DNA of 64,000 nt from Tubulanus polymorphus (GCF_964204645.1 NC_134027.1:23610485-23674484); one strand, 5' to 3'; positions 10,701 through 22,297 are shown, numbered from the stretch's first letter. Translations and numbers: made by a program. The notes: a model not told the origin generated them from the sequence alone.

Positions 10701-13700
10701 AAATTGCGTGACCTTGACCTCGGCGGCAGCGAACGTCGTATTTTTGCGTTCGATGTTCTATTATGAATGGTAATTTTCTTGTAACAGGGGCGGATCCAGG
10801 GGGACCAGCCCCCCCCCCCCCCCTCCCACCAAACTGCGACCAAATAGCCTTTGAGAGCGCCAAAATTTCAGGACTTTTTTTCGGTGCTCGCCAAGTGCCC
10901 TTCGCGATTACTTTTGTGCCTTCCCGTATCCTGGTGTCACAACCTTCCGAAAATGCTGGCCCCGCCCTTGCGAAACCCATCCCTGATTTCAGAAATCTCC
11001 TCGTACTTACAATCTCGAACGGAAAGTACGCGTTCGGCATTCTTGAGAATACGATAATGTGCGATATTCCAAGAGCTCGTGAAGTCTCCAGTTGACGACG
11101 CGTTAGTCCATTTTGGTTTTTACTGCTGTTTGTCCAACTCATAACGAACGGGTAATGTCTGAAACAGGGTTTCTCCTTAAACCGCTTTGAATAACATTCG
11201 AACGAGCGAAGGAAATCGTCGAGCTCACCTGAAAATAAGAAACTTCCAAATATTTAGGTTTTATAATGATGCTTTACTACTTTCTCGACGCGATAATGAC
11301 AGAGATGTAGACAGAATGTAGTACCGTACTGTAGCCCCGGGTCTTCACTTTTTTTTCGCTAAGACCATTAAAACATCTCTATTCAGATCCTTAACTCGCT
11401 GGACGAGTCTTGAATAGTTACACATACGTATTGTTTTTTTATTACCCTTTAGAATGATATTGATATAATATAAGTGAATACGTGGATTTCATACATTTCA
11501 GCCTATACTACTTTTAAAACCTTGGCTACGTCCCTGATAATGATCATCTTTCGTGTAATATGCATTGACATATGTCTGGATGATAATTTATATACATAAT
11601 TGAATAAACACTTAATCCGTGTGTCAACTGTAGCTAAAAAAGGTGTAGTTTAGATCTATCTACTGGTCACAAACTGACTGGTGTAATTTTCTAAGGTTTC
11701 CATAAACTGCCAAATCAGGCTAAAATAAAATGTTACCTTTCCCCTAATCGGCCGGATCATTGTTGATACTGCAATAAAATTTGTAATCAGTTCATTTCTA
11801 TCACTGCCGGATATGTAATTGTCAGCTTGATCGTGATTTTTAGAAAAATAATGTACAGTATGGGACAACTTCAATTTCAGCAGAATGAGTAACAAGGTAT
11901 CAATTTTTTTATTAGTTTTAGTTATCCTGTTGATAACGATTTCTCGATGTTTCAAATCGTTTGGTTAAACGTTGAATAGCGGATGAACAGTGTCGAAGCA
12001 TACCTGTATTGTGTGTTATGATCATGAAACTGTAGCAGTGCTTGTCTTCTGACGTTTTTATGAAACTGAAAACAAGACTCATCACTTGATCCAAAGTCGG
12101 CAGAACGTTATGTACTTTATCTTTATTGTTAGGTGGACATGGTTTAGCTTGCACACCGGCGCCGACGATAAAATATTCCGTGCCTATGTATCTTTGAAAA
12201 TAATCTACCGGTGGTCCGATCGCGGCGTCATATTTTGCTTGCAGTACCGTTTTTACTGAAAATATGAAAATGTTCCTCTATTGAAAATACGCGGTTCCTT
12301 CCCCAACGATAAATAATTCAAACAGTGTCAATAAAACGGTTGGCACGCACCACCAGATGGTGCAACATTTTACTAAATTTAATGCTCAATCACCAACGGA
12401 ACTTGCAGTTTTATGCAAGAAACTTATTTAAAAATTGCATTTGTCTACTGAATCATTGCTCTCATTAGCATTTTCTATAGTCTTTTATTTAAATGTATAC
12501 TTCTATGAATGCATAGTCCCAATGGGTTACTCAGTTATTTCTGTTTGTTCATTTAAGCAAGTACAGTGTTATTGAATTTGTATTTTTTTTCTTTTTATTC
12601 GTGTTATTAGATCTGTAACTTCTGTGTCTTCCACCTTATACCTGTGATGGGTTGTATACAGTTGAATAAGACCCCTCCCTTTCCACAACGCGTACGTAAT
12701 CAATGGATAAACCCAACTTACATTTCTCGTTGAGACCGACTCCTCTTCTGATCTCCGACCGGATGTCGACGAAGGTAAAATTGATAGACGGTTTCGGTGC
12801 ATTAGTTCGACTTTGGACTCGCGCGATGGCACTTGAAAAATATTCGACTCTTTCTTGCATTCTCACAAAATCATCGGTGATGATACAAGCTGTAAAACAA
12901 AAGATAAATTGTAAAATGGATGATAGACGCCTTGGGTGCAACGAAGCAACTGATTTATAGTCGAGTGGCAGAGAAAGCCATCCTACTGACAGATGATTTA
13001 AATTGCAAAATGGTAGGAACGATTGTGAAAAGTACAACATAAACACGCCAATATCGATGACGTAGTGCACATCCGCGCACGCAATACCCTAATTGCTAGC
13101 AAAATGCAATATCAAAAAGACATGAAAATTCATTAAAGAGAAAATCAGAGTCTAAGATGAAATAATCTAATTACAAAATAAACGCCAATATTGTCATTGC
13201 GATCCTACGCATGAGTTAGGCGATGACTGTACAGGACCGTTGACAGCAGACACCGTATACACGATTAATCCGTTGCCACGGCAACAACAATGCATATTTC
13301 GAAGAGTCAATATAATACCGAGATAATGCCTTGGCTGAACTTGTCACATGAATAAGAAATTTAATCATCCCTTTTGTTATTCATAATCATATAATAGTAT
13401 TTCAATCGTGGAAATGATATCAAAAATAAAAGCAAATTGCTATAGTAACGATTTTCAAGGTCACGCCTGCAAAATTTGGACCATTTACATCGACATCCCG
13501 GTACTAGAGATCAAGGGCTACCTTCATAATGTCGAATAGGCCCCTATCAGAGATTTAAGTCGGCGGTTTAACATTAAACATTCTTTATGAACCCCCTCCT
13601 GGAAAAAATCCTGGATCCGCGCCTGTACCGGCAGATTGGTTCTCGAGATTCTGGTATTATAGGGAAATGAAGACGCTTACTCAAGCATGAACTTGAATAT

Positions 13701-13926
13701 CATTCTGAATTTTCTGAAAAACTAGGACCCAAGGGTTAACTCACTGTATCATAGTAGGCGATAGAAGCATCGCGGATTCGACGGGTAAACGAATTCCAAG
13801 GGATCGAAAATAAGATTGCGAAATATTTTACCTACCGACTCGCATCGTCTTCGCCGAGGTGGCCGTCACCAGAAAACCCGAACTGAAGAGAAGAATCCAT
13901 ATTGCCGAGTTACGTAGCATTTCCAT
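4746..13926 (-). CDS. Ionotropic glutamate receptor-like subunit (variant/IR-like), 11 exons, 815 aa
   Basis: Exons from 5' to 3', all with GT..AG borders and compatible phases: 13836-13926, 12722-12889, 12004-12255, 11011-11228, 9016-9069, 8629-8847, 7701-7829, 6366-6470, 6095-6244, 5090-5901, 4746-4995. The start is the ATG at 13926, followed by a signal peptide of about 26 residues. Residues ~30-400 form the amino-terminal domain ([10 protein letters not shown] near its end). S1 begins at LEPPFFM. M1 is ~512-535, a re-entrant loop ~543-562, M3 ~572-596 with [10 protein letters not shown] in place of SYTANLAAFL, and M4 ~764-788. In S2, Cys685 and Cys741 could form the usual disulfide and Asp673 sits where NMDA-type subunits have their ligand aspartate. 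The S1 arginine that grips the ligand carboxylate is Gln476, and the PLTIT motif is GFAVD. The pore Q/R-site region reads SSG instead of QQG. The fold is that of a plasma-membrane cation channel subunit. The ligand is probably not glutamate; a chemosensory role is inference. Confidence 0.92.
6977..7297. mobile_element. Palindromic element with tRNA-like arms, copy 1 (intron 7 of the receptor)
   Basis: Left arm 6,977-7,066 reads as a tRNA-like module on the minus strand. Right arm 7,227-7,297 is the same module on the plus strand, with part of its middle lost. Between them is ~160 bp with ACCAATCAGATTGCTCG and AATGACATCATC, also found in copies at 8,216 and 17,441. The ends read CATCC...GGATG. 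No ORF of transposase type, so non-autonomous. Confidence 0.7.
8216..8557. mobile_element. Palindromic element with tRNA-like arms, copy 2 (intron 6 of the receptor)
   Basis: The most intact copy. Left arm 8,216-8,301 (minus) carries the B box inverse GGATTCGAACCCGA and the A-box inverse CCACACTAGACC. Right arm 8,470-8,557 (plus) carries CGGTCTAGTGTTGCAG and AGGTTCGAATCTC. The middle matches copies 1 and 3. It starts CATCC and ends GGATG. Confidence 0.75.
9195..9290 (+). repeat. Short dispersed repeat, inverted partner at 13,438-13,524
   Basis: Reads AGGTAGCCCTTGATCTCTA... and ends with a motif near GCGTGACCTTGAAAATCGTT. The reverse complement of 13,438-13,524 matches nearly base for base. 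Both lie in introns of the receptor gene (introns 4 and 1), so they could pair in the pre-mRNA. Origin unknown, probably the ends of a small element. Confidence 0.6.
9582..9618. repeat. Perfect short hairpin in intron 4 of the receptor
   Basis: ATGGACGTATAAACTA is followed by ATT and then its exact inverse TAGTTTATACGTCCAT: a 16-bp stem with a 3-base loop. The surrounding ~350 bp carries three copies of a CGAGTTATCTCG-like word (near 9,437, 9,480 and inverted near 9,720), suggesting a small element. Confidence 0.7.
10785..10995 (+). repeat. GGGGCGGATCCAGGGGG-type repeat in intron 4
   Basis: Begins GGGGCGGATCCAGG followed by a run of C, then sequence up to about exon 4. Related starts occur at 21,541 (plus), near 400 (minus) and near 13,605 (minus). 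Such borders are typical of short non-autonomous elements. It lies directly downstream of exon 4 on the receptor's strand, so it is intronic. Confidence 0.45.
13438..13524 (-). repeat. Inverted partner of the repeat at 9,195-9,290
   Basis: Its reverse complement matches 9,195-9,290, sharing GCCCTTGATCTCTA and GCAGGCGTGACCTTGAAAATC. Lies in intron 1 of the receptor. Confidence 0.6.
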
Positions 13927-14093
13927 TACAGCATATTCTGTCGAAAGAACAGGGCGTAATGCGTATACAACATGCATAGGACAACTCATAAATTTAGCTT
14001 AATTGCGCTAATATTATCTGTGACGATATGTACGATCATTTCCCAAAAGACCAGACGATAGATATCAAGTACAAAGTGCTACTAGAATTTTGT

Positions 14094-17000
14094 CGTTTCA
14101 CTCATCATCTAACGGTTAAAATGAGATGGAATGGTTGAGTTGTTTTATGATTGTTTTATGGATGAGTTGTTTTTATCTAGTCCCAGTAGGCATCATTATC
14201 TAACTGCATAACATGAGTTAGCGAGGCCCTTGTTCTGATCAAACATGACGCATTAAAGTTATGAATTCTCGTACCAAAAAAGCAATCCTAAAAACTAAAC
14301 CACCACGAGTTGCCGTTCACATTTATCAGACATGTTTAACTACACTAAATGGCCATGATAATTGTTGTATACATTTCATCTATATTCTAAATTCCTTTAA
14401 TGTTTAAATGTTTCTTGAGACAATTTGTCTGTGTCTAATGCGTTAATTGTTGTTTGTCTCGCTGTCATGTCACTACTCGTCACCTTTGTTTTTGTATCAT
14501 TTTCCATGTCTCCACCTGTCTCGTATCTCAATGTATATAATTAGTTTGTGCGTAAAAATAAATCAGTTCCAGTTTTGCTATTCCAAGCTGTTATTTAAGT
14601 CTCACTCTCTTCGCTCTGTTCCGGATTTCCGACGTCGACCATTCTTCACGAATAGGACCGAAAATAGCTTTGTGAAACATGAATTAATTCATACGTACAT
14701 AGGCCTAAAAGGGCAGATCCGGAACAGTAGATTGTAAAACTTGAAAACGCTCCGAGATGCGATTTCCAGGGCGACTCCGCCAAAAACGAAAAATCCTTTA
14801 GTTTTGGGGAGCCAAAATGGATCTTTAGGCCTAGAGAAATTCCGACGTTTTTTGTTGTTTTGGCGGGGTTTCCATGACGGAAATCTGTTTAGGCGGGGTC
14901 GCCAAAAGGGAGTTTTTTTAAAGGAACTTCAACATTTTTTTCGTTCTTGCGTTCTGGCACCCTCATTTGCATACCAGGAATTTTACACTATGGCACTTAT
15001 AAGCCACCATACCTATTCGGTCGTCCACCAATTCGGAAAAAAAACAAAAATTACACTTTAAGTCGTCTCAATCCCAGAGGTAGAAAAGGTCACATTTTCA
15101 CTAGACACGAGCCGACAGCCTCTCTTTTGGGTGGGTGCTTGATGAGTTTAGATGAATTGGAGCTTATTTGACAGTGGAGCCACCCCCCCCCCCCCCGTAG
15201 GGGTTTGGGCGCGGTGTCCTCCAAAAAGAAAGTTGTGAAAAACTATAAACGTTTTAGATGCATTTCCAGCCAAGGTTAGTGAATATTTCACAATATTGAA
15301 AATTTGCTTTGACAAAAAATAGCGGAACTCGGGATCTGCATGTAGGGAGATGCGTTCGCACCCGAGACAATGGGCACGGGCCTGAGACTCGGCAGATAAA
15401 ATTCTAAATAAAAAGACACCGTATATTCTTCAGGATTTCATCATTCTTGCCTGGAAACTACATCTCAATGCGATAAATATTCGAGAAAGCGCTTTGCATC
15501 AGGATAACATTTATTGCTTGGAAATTGCACCAAAAAGCAGTAAATTTTCAAAATTTTCTAGGGAAGAACCAGACCCCTTAGTAAGCAAAGCAAAACTGGC
15601 CACACCCGTATTGTGGCAATGTGGAAAATGAATTTCAATTATTTCAGCTGTTAGGGTTTCAAGGCACAATTCAATAATAATGCATTTGATAGGATATGGT
15701 GAAATTGATAATGAAATATTCCCGCAGTGAAGTGTCACCCTAACATTTGTTAATACCTCATATATCTTACTAGATGAAATACATGTTAGTTTGTGAGTCT
15801 TGATGTCTACAACTTGTCTGACACCTAGCTAACTCTTTTCACCACACTTTCCTTGGATTTTCAAAGTCGCACCCAACAGTTTTGGCAAAATAGCATTTAC
15901 GCATACCTATGATCGTTGTGAACTGTGTGCTGGCCTAAAATGCACACTGATATATCGCTGTACTATACCGATCAGACCCCTGCAACTGCTTCGCTACCAA
16001 CCTCCCCGATCTAGTGCTTGTCCCCGGCGAATATCTACGTAAAATCTAGTATATACATTAATGTCTTCAGGTACATTTAACATCATTATATATGAAAATA
16101 CCGTACCTTCATCTGAGCCTATTATAAGTGAACTACATCTAACAGCAGACAGACACCAGACTGCCATACAAGAAACCGGTTCAATCAATCATTCCCATAG
16201 TTAATTGGCGAACTGAATACGCCACTGCACTGTCGACGGCGAGTCAACCCTGGAACTGGCTGTATCCACGGTGATCTAGACCGCTCTACTAGTGAACCCT
16301 GGCGTTGCGTGGTCATTGATGAAACGAGATAGTGAGGCACAGGATTCTTACAGATCTGGAAATCCGAAATCCCCTGATAATTCCCTGATTTTCCCTGATC
16401 CTTGAGTGACCCAAAATTCCAGCAAAACGAAGCACCGAAAATTCGAATTTGCTGAGAGACTCAGTGTGAGCTGTTTGTTACTCGTCACCAGGCCTGTACA
16501 CTGATTTTAGAGGGGTTCTTCTCGGGGAAAAAATAGCAATGTCACCAAAATGGCATGATCCACGACAAATGCGGGGGTCTGGGGGTCCAACCCCAAAAAA
16601 TTTGAGAATGTACTGCTTTTTGGTGTGCATTTTCCAAGCAATAAATTAAGTCTTGGTGCAAATTGCTTTCAATTATAAAATGTAATGTGCATCTAGATAT
16701 TTTCATGGACGCTTTAGCCAGAAATCTTTTTAGTCTGCTTTTGTGCCCTATACCATTTTTGACTGCATTTTAAATGATCTTGGTTATGAAAACTACTTCA
16801 ACCGGCTAATTGCAATTACCAATTACACCATAGGCCTATTCCATAAATATGATTATGGAATTTATACATTACTCAGGGACTTTATCATAGAAGTATAATT
16901 AAAATCCCCATGTCTCGCCCTAAAAGCTATTGTAAACTAATTAAAGGCCATGTGAACTATTATCAGCTATTACATTGTCATTTGAGGCCCATAATGACCC

Positions 17001-17430
17001 TACCATAACAATAGAACATTCAAGAGCACAGTGTAATGTTTATTCTGCGATTCCAGCTTTGTGGTGACAAACGTATGCTGTAAACCTAATGCAATTCACA
17101 ACTTAAGAATTAGAAAAGACAGCTATCAGAAAATGCTGAGGTGAAATTCTGAAAAAATGCTGAAAGTCTGAGGTTCAGAAAATGAGTAAACTACTTTTTA
17201 AATTCCCTGAATTTTCCCTGATTTTAAAGAACAGAGTCAGAATTCCCTGATTTTCACTGCAGGGAAAAATTATTCTGAAATTCCCTGATTTTCCCTGATT
17301 TCCCTGAACTTTAAGAACCCAGGAGGCATGATAGAGGACTAATAGAGGGGGTGAGGTATGAGACAAAGATGGAGAATTTGAAGGATGAATTGTTAAATTG
17401 ATTTTACACATATCGATTGAAAAATCCTAA
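14094..17430. repeat. Segmental duplication, copy 2 (partner 1-870)
   Basis: 5' flank of the glutamate receptor gene, matching 1-870 in order and orientation but lengthened by insertions at 14,300-14,660, 14,715-16,000 and 16,342-17,320. Short ORFs such as 14,741-15,061 and 15,511-15,738 have no recognisable domain. A poly-C run lies at 15,184-15,196. No gene is supported here. Confidence 0.65.
16342..17320. mobile_element. ~980 bp inserted element with imperfect terminal inverted repeats
   Basis: The left end GGATTCTTACAGATCTGG is an imperfect inverse of the right end TCCCTGAACTTTAAGAACCC. Both ends carry repeated TTCCCTGATTTTCCCTGA words. Copy 1 of the flank (around 745-750) lacks it, so the insertion followed the duplication. 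The interior includes a GGGGGTCTGGGGGTCC motif and no transposase-like ORF, hence non-autonomous. GAGGCA stands just outside each end (16,334 and 17,323) and may be a target-site repeat. Confidence 0.6.
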
Positions 17431-17440
17431 ACGACTACGT

Positions 17441-17709
17441 AGACCGGGTGCGCAGGTACATGCGCAGGTTTACTGCGCGAAAACTTGCGGCACCAATCAG
17501 ATTGCTCGTAAATCGCTGAAGAAAATTTCACAGAAGATAGGCCTATAAATGGGAACACCCGGGATAAAATAGAACGCGATATCTGATTGGCTATTAATGA
17601 CATCATCGAAGCTGCACGCGTAGAGCTGCGCATCGGTCTAATGTGGCAGGGTTTTGTAACGTGGCGAGTCTCGGTGTCGTCAGATTTAAATCCCTGCCGG
17701 GGTAGGATG
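17441..17709. mobile_element. Palindromic element with tRNA-like arms, copy 3 (left arm truncated)
   Basis: Begins inside the left arm at AGACCGGGTGCGCAGG, then has the shared middle (ACCAATCAGATTGCTCG, AATGACATCATCGAAGCTG) and a full right arm with CGGTCTAATGTGGCAGG and a decayed B box, ending AGGATG. It sits exactly where the match to copy 1 of the flank (base 868) stops. Confidence 0.65.
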
Positions 17710-19015
17710 ACCATTTTGAAATGGCATCGTGGAAATTCTGAAATAATTGCGCACAAAGAATATCTATAAAAGCTCTGACAGTTAGATATGGGGAATATGC
17801 ATGTTGGCCTTCGAATCATCATTCAATTCAATAAGGTTTTTGGTTATTTTATTTCATTCAGTGAAAGACTAACATTTAAAAACCCACGTGCAATACAACA
17901 TTCATGACATTTCGGTTTTCTCTCTGTCAAGAGTTGCCTGCCCCATTTTGTAAATGTATATAGCTTCAGACACTGTTTTTCCGGAGGAAATGACGTGCTG
18001 ATTCGAATATTGATTGTGTCTGGTATTAATGTAATGATAATACGTTTGGGCCTACACGGAAAATAAATTGTACTTGCCTTAAAAATCCTGGAGTACTATA
18101 TAATAATCGTTGCAATTACCCAGTCGCAATTGATGCGGAAAAGGCAAAATGTTTATTTGTGAATAGAGGACCTTTTTTTGTACACAATCATGTTTGGCAG
18201 TTCACGCGGCGTAGATGGAAAGCAGTGATTTTGTCAGATAATGGGATACCGGTAAGGCTACTGAGGGAAGCGAGGATTCAGCGATAATCCGCCAGGATCT
18301 ATAGTGGCACTGGGTTACCGCGCTTCAATTTCTTCTACATTTCAATAAATTTCGAGTCAAATTTTCTGATTAGTTAATCAATTTTCAGTGAAATCAATAC
18401 CATATATTGAGAGAGAAAGGAAATCGTATTTCAATTCGATGACTTTTTCGATGATAATTTCCGGATTTGGAAGCTTAAAGCATTGAAAATGAACTGATTT
18501 TCACCACGAGTAACCCAGTGTTTTGTTGCGCCATCTGGTGTTGCCAGTATCCCATAACAACAACACATATATTTGGGCCTACGCAGAAAATGAATTCGAA
18601 TTGCACCTTAAAAATCCAAAAGAAATATGTTAAACATTGCAATTACCCAATCGCAATCTCTCCGGAAAAGAAGAAAATGTAATTATTCATGAAAAGAGGG
18701 CTTGTTTGTAGATATTTATGTCCAGCAGTTCACACAGTGTCAGTCACTATGGTATACGGAAGCCTAAAGTCATTTGGAAAATCACGTGCAATATATAAAA
18801 GATTCGATTTCATCATGACTTTTCAGTTTCGTTTATTTTTTCAGTCAAGAGATGCGTGCGTCATTTTGTAAATGTATAGCTTCAGACACTGTGACACCGG
18901 GGGAAATGACGTGTTGATTCGAATTGTATCTGATAATGATGCGATGATAATACATTTGGGCCTACACGGAAAATGAATTCTAATTACCGTCAAAACCACG
19001 GAGTGTTAAACGTTG
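17710..19015. repeat. Decayed copies of the Ig-gene intergenic flanks
   Basis: 17,710-18,010 matches 28,055-28,345 and 28,583-28,750 (3' flank copies of the Ig gene), sharing TTTTGAAATGGCATCG. 18,040-18,240 and 18,570-18,770 match 23,880-24,075, the 5' flank of the Ig gene, sharing TTGGGCCTACACGGAAAAT and GGCAGTTCACAC. A decayed start-like ATG lies near 18,750. No Ig exon was found here, so only flanks survive. Confidence 0.6.
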
Positions 19016-20033
19016 CAAAAAGCAAGGACATTGAAACAAAGGAATTTTAATAAACTAGATATATTATCGAAGTAAATACATACATGACCGTTTCTTTAAC
19101 CGTGATATACATGATCTCTGATGTAAGCTCCGATCGTTATTTGAAATTGACCTCCTTTTTGGCTCCGCTGTGGAGCTGTAGAATGAGCCGTCATTAGCCA
19201 GTCAGCCAGTCATCCCTGAATTTAAAGGATAATTATTATGAAATTTGGTACACTTGAAATGAAAATGAAATGAAATGATCACCTTGGTACCCCTTGGTTT
19301 GCTATGGAAAGACTTTTGGATCGAAAAACCGATGGCGCCACCAAGGGACGTCCTGCAGAAAAATTATGTCCAAATTTGTGTAACAACATTCGCAGTAACT
19401 ATAGATCTGATATTTACGAAACTCAGTAGGTATGTTCTTAACATTCCCTCATTTTTTGCTCTCGGAGGATTTTTCGTCCGGATTACGGATTAACGTTGTC
19501 AACGTCAGGTGTTCTTAAACGTCATGGCTATGAATATTTAGTAGCGCAATTTTGTGTCGCAATGTTCTTGGTAACCGTACAAGATTTATTCTTCTATCTT
19601 GATAGCATTGTATAGGACCTATTCCATGTTCTGCTATCGAAGGAATTTTTGATCGGTTTATTTGTTTAGCCAGCAGGAGACATTGAAAACGGTGAAGGTG
19701 CTGCATCATCTCCTGGTGGTTCTAAAACGCTTCTGGTGGTTCTAAAACGCTGTTGCTTTACAAATGTATTCTCAATTACTTGTTCATGAATATTCTATAA
19801 GATCGTGATGGTTCGCGGACGGTTGGTGGTCATCTTTGTTTTTCATTTTTCTTTCTGATGGTTAGTCCGAATATATATAAGTTTTTTAACAGAACTCCTG
19901 CAATAGGACTTCAAAATTCTGAAACTTCGTACAGACCCACAAAAGTTGCAAAACACAAAGAACATGCTGCATCCTCAGTTTCAAGGTCACGCGGTTATGT
20001 ATGTGGCAACCAGGTGCCGCGTCTCATAGCAAA
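19016..20033 (+). repeat. Dispersed ~1 kb direct repeat, copy 2 (partner 2,891-3,828)
   Basis: Matches copy 1 in the same orientation over nearly its whole length. Small insertions distinguish it, for example an ATGAAATGAAATG stretch near 19,260 and a doubled GCTTCTGGTGGTTCTAAAACG segment near 19,730. It ends about 170 bp before the stop codon of the first GPCR. Confidence 0.7.
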
Positions 20034-20204
20034 TTAGTATTTTTGCGGACAATCTGACTAGATTAAACAGCAACGTGTGACGAATATCAGATAAATAAAA
20101 GAATAATGAAAACGCTTATGAGAAAATGTACTTTGATTGAATGATCTAATTGAAATTCATGCGTATTTATCTGCTAACAGAGCATGACGATTGAAAATAG
20201 TCAT

Positions 20205-21155
20205 TTACTTCGTGGTTGGCGCGTTAAAAATCCTTGCACAAAAATATTCACGAATTTCTCGCCCAAGTAAAAGGTATATGTAAAAATTTATCGAATAGTT
20301 ACATAATAAGAATTGACTGAATATGTCCAAAAGAAATTCCTTTCCGTCGGCGATTGGTGATAACACAGTTATAGTGTGTGGAAGTGTCAATACAGCAAAT
20401 GCGAGTGAAACTGTTACAAGCATTATTGTTGTACGCTTTGCTTTTGTAGTTTTCTTATCATGAGACGAAATGATTTTTGATCCCTTAAATAACCGAAGTA
20501 TTATTAATGAATTTGATGTGATTATCAACGTTAAAGGCAAAATGTAGACGTATGCAACGAAGGTTATGAAATAGATGAATTGGTCCATAATTTCATAATA
20601 ACATCCAAAGAACTGGTTGGAAAATTTCATAGCTACTGCTGGGTAAATAGCAATTACCAACGTGTTCATTACAAAGATTACCACGATCGCGCATCTGGCG
20701 AATCTAGGTGTACATATCAAACGAGATGTGAACGGGAAGAGTACAACTGCAGCACGTTCTAGAGATATAGCTACTATCAACCACGAACTGTTAGAAGATA
20801 TCAATTCCATAATGGGTTCGTAGATTTGACAACTGATCAGTGAATTCATTATCACGCCGCTTGGACTGGCGTTTAAGTTATAGAGAACAAACTGTAAAAC
20901 AGGCATGAACGTAAGACTGATACAGAAGATGAAGTCACTGAGCGATAAAACGATAAGATAGTTAGCGTAGGACAAACTTCGGAACCTGCGACTCATCATT
21001 ATCAGAAAAGTGGCGGAATTTCCGAAAGTTCCAAAGACGAACAAGGTAAGCAGAATGACCATTGATAATATGCGGGAGCTTCCAGACTTGTTCACCAAAG
21101 ACATTAAAACCATGTAGTTGTAAGGTCGACCAATCGGCATCTCAGTGGAATTCAT
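20205..21155 (-). CDS. Class A (rhodopsin-like) GPCR, family A member 1
   Basis: Single-exon seven-transmembrane receptor of 316 residues. The start MNST at 21155 is chosen because every family-A copy begins there and has 316 codons. An N-glycosylation site sits at Asn2. TM1 has the GNSATF motif, TM2 LSLSDF, TM3 a cysteine at position 3.25 and SLERA in place of DRY, TM6 LTLPHT in place of CWxP, TM7 NFYIY in place of NPxxY. ECL2 has the partner cysteine (FFGCYYE). It should sit in the plasma membrane and couple to a G protein. The ligand is unknown; peptide or chemosensory ligands are the likely classes. This is the most diverged family-A copy in the window. Its 3' flank (20,045-20,200) matches 31,690-31,975 downstream of member 3. 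Confidence 0.9.
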   Translation of the reverse strand: MNSTEMPIGRPYNYMVLMSLVNKSGSSRILSMVILLTLFVFGTFGNSATFLIMMSRRFRSLSYANYLIVLSLSDFIFCISLTFMPVLQFVLYNLNASPSGVIMNSLISCQIYEPIMELISSNSSWLIVAISLERAAVVLFPFTSRLICTPRFARCAIVVIFVMNTLVIAIYPAVAMKFSNQFFGCYYEIMDQFIYFITFVAYVYILPLTLIITSNSLIILRLFKGSKIISSHDKKTTKAKRTTIMLVTVSLAFAVLTLPHTITVLSPIADGKEFLLDIFSQFLLCNYSINFYIYLLLGREIREYFCARIFNAPTTK

Positions 21156-21537
21156 ATTCGCCAGATTCACCAGCAACACGAGACTAACTGTCTTCTAAGG
21201 TATCGGGAAATAAAATGAAATTATATCGGAATCTCCGCAATCTATTGTTGACACCGTATAATATAAAGATCGGTTTTTCGAAATATATTACAATTCACGA
21301 TGCCTAAACCTAATTTGATAATCCCGAATGAAAATAGTCACGCACGTAGTTTGAATTGAATTCAATTTTGATCGTAAACAAACTGAAAATTGTAGTATTA
21401 AAGCGGCATTGATTTCCAAACAATGAATTTACAGAACGTGATGCATACACATACATGTAGAATTCACGACTAACAATTGTGCTGCCTAGTTTCACTGAAT
21501 CTCTTTTGGTTCAGCAAACCTTAACTGAAAAACGTTT
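21156..21537. other. 5' flank of family-A GPCR 1
   Basis: Presumed promoter and 5' UTR region of the minus-strand GPCR. AT-rich, no recognised motif or gene. Confidence 0.4.
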
Positions 21538-21835
21538 CAAGGGCGGATTCAGGGGGTGGACCGGGTGAACTAGTCCACCCTTTTCAAAATTCTAATGCGC
21601 CCAAAAGTCAGGAATTTTCCATTTTGTATAGACAATATTCTAAGTAAAAAATGAATCCAACAATTGGCTGATATGAGCCAGAAATGCCCCATTCAGTCCT
21701 AGCATTTCTGTAGGAGGGCCAACAGAACCCCCACCATTGTTGCTCTTGCAGCGCTCCAATTGCTTAATTTTCCCTTTTCAAACTAAGTTCCCATTCCAAT
21801 TTTCAGGTCCACCCCTTCAACGAATCCTAGATCAG
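21538..21835 (+). repeat. GGGCGGATTCAGGGGG-type short element
   Basis: Starts AAGGGCGGATTCAGGGGGTGG and ends around CCACCCCTTCAACGAATCC, near 21,830, close to an inverse of its start. The start resembles the repeat at 10,785. No coding capacity. The sequence to 22,210 after it holds nothing recognisable. Confidence 0.45.
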
Positions 21836-22211
21836 CCCTCGCATTTATACTATTGTCAGTACATTATGTCCAATTTAACTGGCATCTTTTTACCGGAAGT
21901 GGTAATTGTAAACTCGCAACGAAACCCTTTGTTGAATTAGGATCATTACAAAGAAATGTTTAAAATTCTAGTCACCAAGATTATTCAATTCAATCACTTT
22001 TAGCTGGACTCTTCTTCCTGCGTTACTAAAAGTAACTTACTGGAGTCTCAATATAGATCAGATTTATCTAACATAAGTTAAGCTGTTAGTAAATTTGTTT
22101 GTTTTTGCTTTACGTCATTTGGATCTTGATTTGCCAAGACTTGATTATTTATTCAACCTCACAACGGGACGGTATTTGTGTTGCCCGCACACTGTAGTGT
22201 AAGCAGCAGCA

Positions 22212-22297
22212 GGACTCGAACTCACTTGTCACCCAGCACTGATAATGGATGCAATAGCATCACACCTTATCCCACTGAGCTACGGAGGTAGCTTTCT
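22212..22297 (-). mobile_element. tRNA-derived SINE head or tRNA pseudogene
   Basis: On the minus strand it reads CCGTAGCTCAGTGGGATAAG, a good A box, then GAGTTCGAGTCCTGC, a good B box, about 45 bases apart. The D and T stems do not pair well, so it is not a working tRNA. It is not related to the module at 1,877. Confidence 0.55.

Noticed and set aside
10681-11142. 153-codon minus-strand ORF as one gene
   Set aside because: Only its 5' part, extended to 11,228, is coding (receptor exon 4). The rest is intron read through a GTAAGT donor into a repeat.
14741-15061. 106-codon plus-strand ORF
   Set aside because: Composed of repeated GGCGGGGT/CCAAAA words. No domain or splice context.
22212-22297. 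Functional tRNA gene
   Set aside because: A and B boxes are good, but the D and T stems do not pair. Better called a SINE head or pseudogene.
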